From positions 3,658,001-3,722,000 of the forward strand of contig NZ_QPER01000002.1 of assembly GCF_009455635.1 (NCBI RefSeq): a DNA stretch of 64,000 nucleotides. The letters are read 5' to 3'. This DNA comes from Paraburkholderia agricolaris (GTDB lineage Bacteria; Pseudomonadota; Gammaproteobacteria; Burkholderiales; Burkholderiaceae). The translations under genes and the position numbers were made by a program. Shown in pieces: positions 17,308-25,420 of this stretch. Each line of letters begins with the position of its first letter. Positions within the stretch are counted from its first letter, which is position 1. The notes beneath the pieces were generated by a model. The model searched no databases. It was not told the origin of the DNA and worked only from the letters and a program-made list of their open reading frames with translations.

Positions 17308-18104
17308 TCGAAGTCCCCGCGAAAACCGGCTATGTCTGGTTCCGGCAGGGTATCTGGCTGTTCCGCAAGAACCCGCTCGCGTTTCTGACGCTGTTCTTCA
17401 CCTATCTGCTGGTCATGACGCTCGCCGCGCAGATTCCGGTGATCGGCGGCGTATTGCCGCTCGTCTTCATTCCGGGCGTCGCGGTCGGCTTCATGGCGGC
17501 GTGCCGCAACACCATCGCGGGCAAGCCGGTGTTCCCGACCATTCTGGTGGACGGTTTTCACTCGTATGGCCCGGGGGTCGCCAAGCGCCTGCTGCTGCTG
17601 GGCGTGCTGTACGTCGTCGCAATGGCGCTGGTGCTGGCCGGCTCGGCACTTGCCGACGGCGGCATGCTGCTGAAGGTCATGCTCGGCATGGCCACGGTGG
17701 ATCAGGACGTGGTCGCCAACAGCAATATTCCACTGGCGGTGCTCACTGCGTTCGCGTTCTACGTACCCGTAGCGATGATTTTCTGGTTCTCACCGATTCT
17801 TACCGCGTGGCACGACGTACCACCCGTCAAGGCGATGTTCTTCAGCGTTGTCAGTTGCTGGCGCAATCGTGGTGCGTTCATTGTGTTCGGCGCACTGTGG
17901 TTCGCCGTAGCAACCACGGTCTCGTTCGGCCTGACCGCGTTGATGCAGGCGCTAGGCGCAGGCGACTTCGCGTTCGCGATCCTGATGCCCGCTACGATGA
18001 TCGTCACGACCATGCTGTACTGCTCGTTCTACGCGACCTATCGCGGCTGCTTTGGTGTGCAAACGCCCGAAGCACCAGACCTGCCGACCACTCCGGCGGC
18101 TTGA
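17298..18104 (+). CDS. BPSS1780-family integral membrane protein
   Basis: 268 residues beginning [19 protein letters not shown] with about six hydrophobic segments (for example [20 protein letters not shown] and the segment starting [20 protein letters not shown]). The opening motif and length match the uncharacterised Burkholderia BPSS1780 family; no catalytic residues are apparent. It overlaps thrB by 10 bases, so it is translated from the thrB message. Function unknown; transport or membrane homeostasis would be a guess. Confidence 0.82.
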   Translation: MQLIEVPAKTGYVWFRQGIWLFRKNPLAFLTLFFTYLLVMTLAAQIPVIGGVLPLVFIPGVAVGFMAACRNTIAGKPVFPTILVDGFHSYGPGVAKRLLLLGVLYVVAMALVLAGSALADGGMLLKVMLGMATVDQDVVANSNIPLAVLTAFAFYVPVAMIFWFSPILTAWHDVPPVKAMFFSVVSCWRNRGAFIVFGALWFAVATTVSFGLTALMQALGAGDFAFAILMPATMIVTTMLYCSFYATYRGCFGVQTPEAPDLPTTPAA

Positions 18105-18113
18105 TTGCCTTTT

Positions 18114-18145
18114 GAGGGGCGGGCGTTTTTCCGACGCCCTCCCTC
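18114..18145 (+). terminator. Hairpin after the thrB operon
   Basis: GAGGG-GC-GGGCGT stem with ACGCCC-T-CCCTC and a loop of TTTTCCG, nine bases after the membrane-protein stop. Stable, with the T-run in the loop rather than after it. Confidence 0.55.
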
Positions 18146-18230
18146 GTCCTCCTGTCCTCAAGCGCGCCGCCCGCCGCTCCACTGAATCCCCGCCGTACTC
18201 GTCAACTTGCGTCGATTTGCGGCACAATAG

Positions 18231-18250
18231 TTTGCGCGCAATCGATTTGC
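18231..18250. promoter_or_regulatory. Candidate OhrR operator upstream of ohrR
   Basis: TTTGCGCGCAA at 18231-18241 is palindromic in its core, and the adjoining GCAATCGATTTGC is a second near-palindrome. Both resemble sequences upstream of ohr (TTTGCACGCAAA and CAAATGATTTG). It lies 26 bases before the ohrR start, as expected for autorepression. Confidence 0.45.
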
Positions 18251-18275
18251 ACGCTCTTTTCATGCGAGATGCAAC

Positions 18276-18728
18276 ATGACCCAGCGCCCTGCCTTGCCCT
18301 TCACGCTAGACGAGCAACTCTGTTTCGCTCTCTATTCAACCTCGCTGGCAATGACGAAAGCGTACAAGCCGCTGCTCGACAAGCTCAGCCTCACCTATCC
18401 GCAATATCTGGCAATGCTGGCGCTCTGGGAAGCCGACGACGTTACGGTCAAGGACCTCGCCGCCCGATTGAATCTCGACTCGGCAACGGTCACACCGCTG
18501 CTGAAACGTCTCGAAGCCCAGGGCTACCTGGAACGGGTGCGCGGAGTCGAGGATGAGCGGCTCGTCTATATCCGGCTCACCAAAACGGGCACCGCACTGA
18601 AGCGTCAGGCACGCGAAGTGCCGGCGGAAATCTTCTGCGCGACCCAGCAGTCACCGGAATTCCTGCTCCGCCTGCGCGACGATCTGACACGTTTGCGCAC
18701 TACGCTCAACGATTACATGGACCACTAG
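18276..18728 (+). CDS. ohrR: Organic hydroperoxide-sensing MarR-family repressor
   Basis: 150-residue winged-helix regulator that represses ohr until a reactive cysteine is oxidised by organic hydroperoxide. The sensing residue is C16 in EQLCFALYSTS, in the conserved N-terminal position, and a second cysteine at C121 suggests the two-cysteine subtype that locks by an intermolecular disulfide. The recognition helix region is DLAARLNLDSATVTPLLKRL, followed by the wing GVEDERLVYIRLT. ohr lies 174 bp downstream on the same strand with its own promoter-like region, and both genes share operator-like palindromes. Confidence 0.93.
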   Translation: MTQRPALPFTLDEQLCFALYSTSLAMTKAYKPLLDKLSLTYPQYLAMLALWEADDVTVKDLAARLNLDSATVTPLLKRLEAQGYLERVRGVEDERLVYIRLTKTGTALKRQAREVPAEIFCATQQSPEFLLRLRDDLTRLRTTLNDYMDH

Positions 18729-18767
18729 CCGGCCTGCTGGAAAAAGCATGCTATCGCTACGATGCAA

Positions 18768-18804
18768 AAATTAATTTGCACGCAAATGATTTGTGTACTA
18801 TCTT
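18768..18804 (+). promoter_or_regulatory. ohr promoter with candidate OhrR operators
   Basis: Contains AAATTAATTT (18768-18777), TTTGCACGCAAA (18775-18786) and CAAATGATTTG (18783-18793), three overlapping palindromes. TTGCAC at 18776 and TATCTT at 18799 are 17 bases apart and would be a plausible -35/-10 pair, so a bound repressor would cover the -35. The ohr start is about 100 bases downstream. Confidence 0.5.
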
Positions 18805-18901
18805 TATCACATGCCGCTTCGATAGCACTCCGCCAGAACGGCTGGCAAGCACACAGCGGCAAGCAAGCAGACCCTGACAACCCAGATTGAGGAGCAGCAC
18901 C

Positions 18902-19321
18902 ATGAACATCCTGTACAAGGCAAGCGCAACGAGCACCGGTGGACGTGATGGCCGTGCAGTGTCGTCGGACAATGCGTTGGACGTGAAACTGGCGGCACCG
19001 CGTGAACTGGGCGGCACGGGCGCCGCGGGCACCAACCCGGAACAACTCTTTGCAGCCGGCTATTCGGCATGTTTCCTGAGCGCGATGAAATTCGTTGCCG
19101 GCCAGCGCAAGCAGGCTTTGCCGGCTGACACGCAAGTTACGGCAGAAGTGGGAATCGGCCCGAACGACAAAGGCGGTTTCGCGCTTGACATCGATCTGCG
19201 CGTCTCGTTGCCGGGCCTCGCTGCTGACGCGGCCAAGGAACTGGTCGACGCAGCGCATCAAGTCTGCCCGTACTCGAATGCCACGCGCAACAACGTGGCC
19301 GTGCGCCTGCAAGTCGCGTAA
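18902..19321 (+). CDS. ohr: Organic hydroperoxide resistance protein
   Basis: Thiol peroxidase of the Ohr/OsmC fold that reduces organic and fatty-acid hydroperoxides using lipoylated partners; cytoplasmic. ATG 18902 gives 139 residues and follows GAGGAG. The two catalytic cysteines are C57 in AAGYSACFLSAMKFVA and C122 in HQVCPYSNATRNNV, and the N-terminal ILYKASATSTGGRDG is typical. Placed directly after its repressor gene ohrR. Confidence 0.95.
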   Translation: MNILYKASATSTGGRDGRAVSSDNALDVKLAAPRELGGTGAAGTNPEQLFAAGYSACFLSAMKFVAGQRKQALPADTQVTAEVGIGPNDKGGFALDIDLRVSLPGLAADAAKELVDAAHQVCPYSNATRNNVAVRLQVA

Positions 19322-19387
19322 GCCGCGGCCTGAACGGCTCGTTGATGAGTAGTTGACAGCGCACGGCGAAAGCGCGCCACGCTGAAC

Positions 19388-19421
19388 AGCGCCCGCACCC
19401 GGTAAAACGGGGCCGGGCGCT
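19388..19421 (+). terminator. Hairpin after ohr
   Basis: AGCGCCC paired with GGGCGCT, with CCGG complements inside the loop; no clear T-tract. It lies 66 bases past the ohr stop. The rest of the 268-base gap to the photolyase gene shows nothing coding. Confidence 0.5.
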
Positions 19422-19589
19422 GCGCCGTCTTATGGATGCGGCACGTAAAGTGCGTTATGGGAGTTGGCGATCACTTACCATCGCCGATCCTATGGATAAT
19501 TGCCCGGGTCCGTAATATCGCCGCCTGGCAATTCGTCATTGCGCATGCCGATACTCGATCCCCAGCCATTCACCCTGTCCACCATTCCG

Positions 19590-21089
19590 ATGACACGCGT
19601 CCGACATCTGAGCAATACCTTCGATACCGGTCTGGTCTGGTTTCGCCGTGACCTGCGCAACACGGACAACGCCGCGCTCTACTACGCGCTCAAGCATTGC
19701 GAGCGCGTGTGGTGCGTGTTCGTATTCGACACGACAATCCTGCAACCGCTGATCGACGCCTGGCAAACCCGTCATGCGGGCGCGCAAGCGCAGGACCGCC
19801 GCATCGAGTTCATCCTTGCTGCATTGGGCGAACTGGACGACGCGCTGCGCGCCAAGGGCGGCGGCCTCATTGTGCTGTACGGCGATCCGGCCGATCTCGT
19901 GCCCAGGCTTGCCGGCGAACTCGAGGTCGACGCGGTATTCGCGAATCACGATTACGAACCGGTCGCGATCGAGCGTGATGAAACGGTGCGGGGGCGGCTC
20001 GCCGAAGCTGGACGGCAATGGCTGACGTTCAAGGATCAGGTGATTTTTGAGCGTGAGGAGGTGCTAACGGGCCAGAACAGACCGTTCACGGTGTTCACAC
20101 CGTACAAGAACGCATGGCTCAAGCAACTGACGGCCTTCGATTTGAAGCCGTATCCGGTGGAAAGCTACTCGAACCATCTGGCCGCGCTACCGCCGAGGCT
20201 GGACCGCGCGTTGCCGACGCTCGATCAACTCGGCTTTGCACCGAGCAATCTCGCGGAACTCAGCTTGCCCACCGGGATGAGCGGCGCGCAACGTCTGCTC
20301 GACGACTTCATGACCCGCATCGACAGCTATCAGGACCGGCGCGACTTTCCCGCCGTCAAAGGACCAAGCTACCTGTCGATGCCTCTGCGTTTCGGTACGG
20401 TCTCGATCCGCACGCTCGCGCGTTTCGCGCACGAAAGCTCACTGCAGCCCGACGGGCAAGGCTCAGCCACATGGCTTTCGGAACTGATCTGGCGGGATTT
20501 TTACTTCATGATCCTCGCGCATCATCCGAAGCTGGCGGCTGGCGCATCGTTCAAGGAAGAGTACGAGCGGCTGCGCTGGGAGCAAGGCCCGGCAGCGGAC
20601 GAAGCGTATGCCGCATGGTGCGACGGCCGTACCGGCTATCCGTTAGTCGACGCCGCGATGCTGCAACTGAACCGCACGGGGTACATGCACAACCGCCTGC
20701 GAATGGTGACGGCGAGTTTTCTAGTAAAGGATCTGGGCGTCGACTGGCGACTCGGCGAGCGCTATTTCGCCGAACAATTGAACGACTTCGATTTCGCAGC
20801 GAACAACGGCGGCTGGCAATGGGCGGCATCGACGGGATGCGATGCGCAACCGTATTTCCGGATTTTCAACCCGATCACGCAGTCCGAAAAATTCGACACG
20901 GATGGCCGCTTTATCAAGCGCTACTTGCCCCAGCTCGCGAAACTCCCGGCCAAATGGATTCACGCGCCGTGGCTGGCAGGTGCGGAACGGCTAGCGGAGT
21001 TCGGCGTGATATTGGGCAAGGATTATCCTGCACCGATCGTCGATCATGCTGAGGCGCGGCAACGTACACTTGCCCGTTTCGGCAAGTAA
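19590..21089 (+). CDS. phrB: Deoxyribodipyrimidine photolyase (cryptochrome/photolyase family)
   Basis: Light-driven repair of cyclobutane pyrimidine dimers. I use ATG 19590 (MTRVRHLSNTF), 499 residues; an ATG at 19545 would add 15 residues and cannot be excluded. The antenna domain starts with GLVWFRRDLRNTDNAALYYA. The C-terminal FAD domain has LNRTGYMHNRLRMVTASFLV and GWQWAASTGCDAQPYFRIFN, the signature of class I CPD photolyases, with the flavin-proximal tryptophans in place. No regulator or second photolyase gene is adjacent. Photolyase rather than cryptochrome is the likelier role in this phylum. Confidence 0.93.
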   Translation: MTRVRHLSNTFDTGLVWFRRDLRNTDNAALYYALKHCERVWCVFVFDTTILQPLIDAWQTRHAGAQAQDRRIEFILAALGELDDALRAKGGGLIVLYGDPADLVPRLAGELEVDAVFANHDYEPVAIERDETVRGRLAEAGRQWLTFKDQVIFEREEVLTGQNRPFTVFTPYKNAWLKQLTAFDLKPYPVESYSNHLAALPPRLDRALPTLDQLGFAPSNLAELSLPTGMSGAQRLLDDFMTRIDSYQDRRDFPAVKGPSYLSMPLRFGTVSIRTLARFAHESSLQPDGQGSATWLSELIWRDFYFMILAHHPKLAAGASFKEEYERLRWEQGPAADEAYAAWCDGRTGYPLVDAAMLQLNRTGYMHNRLRMVTASFLVKDLGVDWRLGERYFAEQLNDFDFAANNGGWQWAASTGCDAQPYFRIFNPITQSEKFDTDGRFIKRYLPQLAKLPAKWIHAPWLAGAERLAEFGVILGKDYPAPIVDHAEARQRTLARFGK

Positions 21090-21242
21090 GTGCCCGCTCA
21101 CATTGGTTTGCCCGGAAATGTCTGGAGGAGACTGAGCGAGGCGTTTTTGCTGTCGCTACGCTTCTAACGACTCGACAGTTGGGGCGCCTGCCCCCAAACA
21201 CCGGCGTTCTTCACTACACACCGATGCTCAAACCCGCGCAGC

Positions 21243-21419
21243 TTAGTGCTGGCTCATCCACGACGGATGACGGGTGGTCGCCTCACGGTCCAGCTTGCGC
21301 ATACGGAATTCCAGATCGTACAGATCGGTTGCTTCTGCGAGGAAGGCGTCAGCGCGTTCTTTCGCGAGTTGATCGGGCGATTTGGTCAGAAACAGAAACA
21401 GGCGGCTAAGCAGATACAT
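21243..21419 (-). CDS. DUF3563 family small protein
   Basis: 58 residues from ATG 21419 (MYLLSRLFLFLTKSPDQ), chosen because GAGGT lies 5-7 bases upstream; the frame can be read from a TTG five codons earlier. The N-terminus is hydrophobic and the rest is charged and helical (KERADAFLAEATDLYDLEFR). This is the widespread Burkholderia DUF3563 family, often found in several copies per genome; function unknown. It is convergent with photolyase and downstream of the esterase on the same strand. Confidence 0.8.
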   Translation of the reverse strand: MYLLSRLFLFLTKSPDQLAKERADAFLAEATDLYDLEFRMRKLDREATTRHPSWMSQH

Positions 21420-21526
21420 GGTCAACCTCGACAATGAATTTAGGCGTTAACGCCTAAGGGATAACCCGTATTATAGGGAAAACCCTAGGAACGCGCCAAT
21501 ACTCATTTCGAAGTGTTGCTCAAACC

Positions 21527-22723
21527 TCACCGCGCGTCGGCCGAAGCTTCTGTGGCGGTGCTTTCAGCGATACGGCCAGTCCCTGTGCGACGCTGATGCC
21601 TGAAGAATTCCCACACCATGGCGCTCGCGTCCGGACCTTTGGCGGAATGGAACGGTACGGCATCGTCGCCACCGCTCCATGCGTGCGCGAGCCCTTGCAC
21701 ACGGCACAGCCGTACCACACGCCGACCGCCGCGCAAATAGTCGCGCATCACCACGCCCCCTTTGCGCTCTTCCTTGACTTCGCCGGCTTTGCGCGCGCCT
21801 TTCTCGTCGACGATCCGGTTCAGACGAAGAAACTGCACCGCCAGTTGCTCCGCATTGACTGGTGCGACTACATGGTCGGTGTCGCCGTGGAGAATGATGG
21901 CCGGCATGCCGGGATACTCAGCGACATTGACGAGTTCGTCGACCAGTTCGGCCGGCTCACGGCGCGCGCCGCGCCGCATCACGTCCATCGCCGAAATACC
22001 CGAGCGCGCCTCCCCGAAAGCGGGGCCGGAATGCAGCGCGACCGCAGCGAAATGCTCCGGATAATTGACGGCCAGAAGCGCTGCCAGGCCGGCGCCCGCG
22101 GAGATCCCGGCAACATACACGCGCTCGCTATCGAAGCCATGCTGGGCAACCAGCGAATCCACCAGCGAGACGACCGCACGCGCCTCGGCACCGCCGGCGC
22201 TATCGCCGGCGTCGTACCAATGCCAGCAGCGATGCGCATGCACGTGCTTCGACTGTTCCGGATAAACCACGGCAAAGCCGAAGCGGTCCGCCAGCACGTT
22301 CATCCGCGTGCCTTCCGCGAATTCGTCGATCGACTGGGTGCAGCCGTGCAGCATCACGACCAGCGGCATGGACTCGTGCGCATGGCCGGACGGGATATAC
22401 AAACCGTACTGAAGATGGTTGACGAGCCGCCCAGGCGCGGCGGGCGCCGAATGAAACGAGCGCGTCCACGCGCCGCTCGCCCATGCCGAAGCACGCGGGC
22501 GAACCCGCGACTCCCGCGGGGCGGTGCGCGGCGCTTCGCGTTTCGCGGATGCACGCAGCGCAGCCACCGGCTTGGCAGGACGAACCTTAGCGGATGGCTT
22601 GCTGGTGGCGGCGCGGGTTGGCCGTGCGGTAGCGCGCTTGGTCGTTGCGTGGGCGTGCTCGGTTTGAATAGCGAGCAGCCGCTTGAGACCGCGCAGCCAG
22701 ATTTTCGATAGACTTTTTGCCAT
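21527..22723 (-). CDS. PHB depolymerase-family esterase
   Basis: 398 residues from ATG 22723 (MAKSLSKIWLRGLKRL); a TTG 26 codons upstream is rejected for lack of a ribosome site. After a basic, Ala/Thr-rich N-terminal region of about 90 residues comes an alpha/beta hydrolase domain: LVVMLHGCTQSIDEFAEGTR (oxyanion region), the nucleophile elbow AGISAGAGLAAL (Gly-x-Ser-x-Gly) and a late His near GLAHAWSGG. This family includes polyhydroxybutyrate depolymerases and feruloyl/acetyl-xylan esterases. The MAKSLSKIW start and basic head are seen in the Burkholderia intracellular branch. Substrate uncertain. Confidence 0.85.
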   Translation of the reverse strand: MAKSLSKIWLRGLKRLLAIQTEHAHATTKRATARPTRAATSKPSAKVRPAKPVAALRASAKREAPRTAPRESRVRPRASAWASGAWTRSFHSAPAAPGRLVNHLQYGLYIPSGHAHESMPLVVMLHGCTQSIDEFAEGTRMNVLADRFGFAVVYPEQSKHVHAHRCWHWYDAGDSAGGAEARAVVSLVDSLVAQHGFDSERVYVAGISAGAGLAALLAVNYPEHFAAVALHSGPAFGEARSGISAMDVMRRGARREPAELVDELVNVAEYPGMPAIILHGDTDHVVAPVNAEQLAVQFLRLNRIVDEKGARKAGEVKEERKGGVVMRDYLRGGRRVVRLCRVQGLAHAWSGGDDAVPFHSAKGPDASAMVWEFFRHQRRTGTGRIAESTATEASADAR

Positions 22724-23082
22724 CGGCGGGTAACCTCGCAAAAAGGGACAGGTGCCGTTCGATAGAACGACGCTTTGTTGTGCAATGCACAATAACACCA
22801 ATCCTCATGCGATGCTGGCGGTCAGAACCGCTGTCGAGCACCGATTTTTCCGCCCGGCGAACCTTGCTGCAACAACATCGTCAAACCTGTGCAGGGCTTG
22901 TTCGCCAGCTAACGTCCCGTGACAAAAAGCCTGACGCGTAGCAAGTCTGCTCCGAAGCACCCGTCTATACTGGCAGGTAAATAATTTCGGAACACGCCTT
23001 CGCGGCGTCGGCGATTCATGCCGTTCGCGCGTTAAATCCATTACCAACCCGATTCTACGCGGCCTTGGTCGCTCTCTTTGCC
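22724..23082. promoter_or_regulatory. Divergent 359-base control region with two palindromes
   Basis: No gene is seen. It separates the esterase from the PAP2 phosphatase gene. Two inverted repeats lie close to the esterase start: CGTTC-GATA-GAACG (22756-22769) and TTGTGCA-A-TGCACAA (22778-22792). Both are strong operator candidates for the esterase gene. I found no clear promoter hexamers for the phosphatase. Confidence 0.45.
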
Positions 23083-23784
23083 ATGCCCGATTTACCTGTC
23101 CACCTGTGGTACTCGATCACCAGTCTCGGCGGCGCCGGCATGACGCTGCCGCTCGCGTTCGCCATCGCGCTTTGGCTGGCAATCGGCTACACGTGGCGCA
23201 TGGCTGCCGGCTGGTTGCTGCTGCTTGGCGCGGCCATCGGCGTTGTGACCGTGACCAAGCTGGCCTTTCTCGGTTGGGGTGTCGGCATACGCGAACTGGA
23301 TTTCACCGGCGTCAGCGGTCATGCCATGCTGTCTACCGCCGTCTATCCGGTCGCGCTATTCCTGATGCTGCTGCCGGCGCGGCCGGCCATTCGTCTGCTT
23401 GGCGTCGTGTTCGGCCTGGCCGCCGGCATCGCGGTCGGCTTGTCGCGCGTCGTGCTGAGCGCCCACTCGCCGTCTGAAGCGGTCACCGGCTGCCTGGTCG
23501 GCGCGCTGGCGGCGCTGGTCTTTGTGCGCATGGCGTGGAATCTCGAGCCGGGCCGGTTGTCGGCGTGGCCCGTCACCGCGAGCCTGATGGTCCTCGCGGT
23601 ACTGATGCACGGCGTGCACGTGCCGACACAGCGCTGGGTCACGCACATCGCGCTGAAGGTGTCCGGTCACGACCGGCCGTTCATCCGCGCCAAATGGCGG
23701 GCCGTGCGCGACGTACGCCCGGCCACGGCGCCGCTGTCGCAAACGCTCAACACGCTTACGCCGCCGCACTCGCCCGACGTCTGA
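23083..23784 (+). CDS. PAP2-superfamily membrane phosphatase
   Basis: 233 residues from ATG 23083 (MPDLPVHLWYSITSLGG). Five to six hydrophobic segments are evident. Phosphatase motif 2 is VSGHAMLST (SGH) and motif 3 is SRVVLSAHSPSEAVTG, matching SR-x5-H but ending in Glu rather than the usual Asp. The KX6RP motif 1 is not obvious. Related proteins dephosphorylate lipid pyrophosphates or phosphatidic acid at the membrane; substrate unknown. Monocistronic between the esterase and mod genes. Confidence 0.82.
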   Translation: MPDLPVHLWYSITSLGGAGMTLPLAFAIALWLAIGYTWRMAAGWLLLLGAAIGVVTVTKLAFLGWGVGIRELDFTGVSGHAMLSTAVYPVALFLMLLPARPAIRLLGVVFGLAAGIAVGLSRVVLSAHSPSEAVTGCLVGALAALVFVRMAWNLEPGRLSAWPVTASLMVLAVLMHGVHVPTQRWVTHIALKVSGHDRPFIRAKWRAVRDVRPATAPLSQTLNTLTPPHSPDV

Positions 23785-23881
23785 AGCACACTCAGCCGGG
23801 CGCTCGTCCGGCAACTGAAGTCCACGCGCGACGATCCGCTCGGCCACTTCATGCGCACAATTGAATAATCATCATGGGTAC

Positions 23882-23905
23882 CGTTATAACCTTACATATA
23901 TTACG
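23882..23905. promoter_or_regulatory. Candidate ModE operator upstream of modA
   Basis: CGTTATA at 23882-23888, ten bases, then TATTACG at 23899-23905, a near-perfect inverted repeat. It closely resembles the CGTTATAT-spacer-ATATAACG site by which E. coli ModE represses modABC when molybdate is bound. It lies 50 bases before the modA start, and modE itself is at the far end of the same locus. Confidence 0.7.
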
Positions 23906-23954
23906 ATAGCGTTTTAACCCATCGCTCCGGCCTGCGCCGGACATCCAAACATTC

Positions 23955-24728
23955 ATGACACTGTCCCGCCGCCTTGTGAAACAAGCGCTGTTCATCGCCA
24001 GCGCCGTCTCCGTTGCCGTCAGCGCCAACGCACGTGCAGACGAACTGGTGGTCTCGGCCGCCGCGAGCCTGACCAACGCGTTCAAAGCAGTGAGCGAGGT
24101 TTTCGAACAGCAGCATCCCGGCACCAAGGTCCTGCTGAACTTCGGCGCGTCCGACGTCCTGATGCAGCAAATCGTCAAGGGCGCACCCGCCGACGTGTTC
24201 GCCTCCGCCGACCAGAAAGCGATGGATAAAGCCGCCGCAGAAAAAGTGATCGTTCCGGCCACGCGCAAGGACTTCGCTGCCAATTCGCTGGTCCTGATCG
24301 TGCCGACCGATAGCCATTTCGCGCCGGCCTCCCTGAACGAGCTGACGTCGGCAAATGTGAAGCGTGTGGCTTATGGCGATCCGGCTTCGGTGCCGGTTGG
24401 CCGTTATACGCAAGGCGCGCTACAGGCCGCGGGCGTGTGGGACGCAGTCAGCGCGAAGGCCGTGCTGGCATCGAACGTACGCCAGAGCCTGGATTATGTG
24501 TCGCGTGGTGAAGTCGACGCCGGCTTCGTGTTCAGTACCGACGCCGCGGTCATGCCGGACAAAGTCAAGGTCGCGCTGAACGTGCCGACGCAAACGCCGA
24601 TCACCTATCCGATCGCGCAAGTCGAAGGCAGCCGTCATGCAGCCGACGCGCAGGCCTTCATGAACTTCGTGCTCTCGCCGGCCGGCCAGGCCGTGCTCGC
24701 AAAGTACGGCTTCAAACCCGCGCACTAA
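23955..24728 (+). CDS. modA: Molybdate ABC transporter, periplasmic binding protein
   Basis: 257 residues with a Sec signal peptide of about 28 residues (LFIASAVSVAVSANARA-DE). The mature protein opens with ELVVSAAASLTNAFKAVSEV, the phosphate/oxyanion-contacting start of ModA proteins, and has NFGASDVLMQQIVKGAPADV and DAGFVFSTDA later. It captures molybdate (and probably tungstate) and delivers it to ModB. modB begins 16 bases downstream. Confidence 0.95.
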   Translation: MTLSRRLVKQALFIASAVSVAVSANARADELVVSAAASLTNAFKAVSEVFEQQHPGTKVLLNFGASDVLMQQIVKGAPADVFASADQKAMDKAAAEKVIVPATRKDFAANSLVLIVPTDSHFAPASLNELTSANVKRVAYGDPASVPVGRYTQGALQAAGVWDAVSAKAVLASNVRQSLDYVSRGEVDAGFVFSTDAAVMPDKVKVALNVPTQTPITYPIAQVEGSRHAADAQAFMNFVLSPAGQAVLAKYGFKPAH

Positions 24729-24744
24729 CTCAGGTACCGCACTC

Positions 24745-25419
24745 ATGCAACAGGCCTGGATTCCGCTCCTGCTGTCCCTGAAAGTGGCGGGCTGGGCCAC
24801 CGCGCTCAATCTGGTGTTCGGCGTCGCGGCCGGTTTCGGTTTGTCGCGCTGGCGCTCGGGTGCGCGCGACGTGATCGACTCGTTGCTCATGCTGCCGCTC
24901 GTGATGCCGCCCACCGTGCTCGGCTACTACCTGCTCGTGGTGCTCGGCCGGCGCGGCGTGATCGGCGCTTGGCTCGACCGTTTCGATATCCAGTTGGTGT
25001 TCACCTGGCAGGGTGCGGTCATCGCATCGACAGTGGTGGCGTTTCCGCTCGTGCTGAAGTCGGCCCGGGCCGCCTTCGAAGCGGTCGATCCGCAACTCGA
25101 ACGGGCCGCGCGCACACTCGGCGTCAGCGAGACCGCGCTCTTTTTTCGCGTGACGCTGCCGCTCGCCGCGCGCGGCATTCTCGCCGGCGGATTGCTGGCG
25201 TTTGCGCGCGCGCTCGGCGAATTCGGCGCGACGCTGATGATCGCGGGCAACTTGCCAGGGCGCACGCAGACACTTTCGGTGGCGGTCTATTCAGCCGTGC
25301 AGGCCGGCGACGACAGCACCGCCAATTTCCTCGTGCTCGTGACTTCGGTGACGTGTGTCGTGATCCTGTTGCTCGCGGGCCGTCTGGTGCCGCAGCACAC
25401 GCTTTTGACGTCCCGCTGA
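24745..25419 (+). CDS. modB: Molybdate ABC transporter, permease
   Basis: 224-residue inner-membrane permease with five hydrophobic segments. The cytoplasmic loop that couples to the ATPase (the EAA motif) is seen as ERAARTLGVSETALFFRVTL followed by P-LAARGILAG. The end of the gene is one base short of the modC start. Works as a dimer with ModC to import molybdate. Confidence 0.95.
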   Translation: MQQAWIPLLLSLKVAGWATALNLVFGVAAGFGLSRWRSGARDVIDSLLMLPLVMPPTVLGYYLLVVLGRRGVIGAWLDRFDIQLVFTWQGAVIASTVVAFPLVLKSARAAFEAVDPQLERAARTLGVSETALFFRVTLPLAARGILAGGLLAFARALGEFGATLMIAGNLPGRTQTLSVAVYSAVQAGDDSTANFLVLVTSVTCVVILLLAGRLVPQHTLLTSR

Positions 25420-25420
25420 T

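Noticed and set aside
22724..22801. TTG start extending the esterase by 26 residues
   Set aside because: No ribosome site, and the extension would read through both palindromes; the ATG at 22723 is preferred.
23882..23905. The inverted repeat upstream of modA as a transcription terminator for the PAP2 gene
   Set aside because: It is AT-rich with a 10-base spacer and matches a ModE site far better than a stem-loop.
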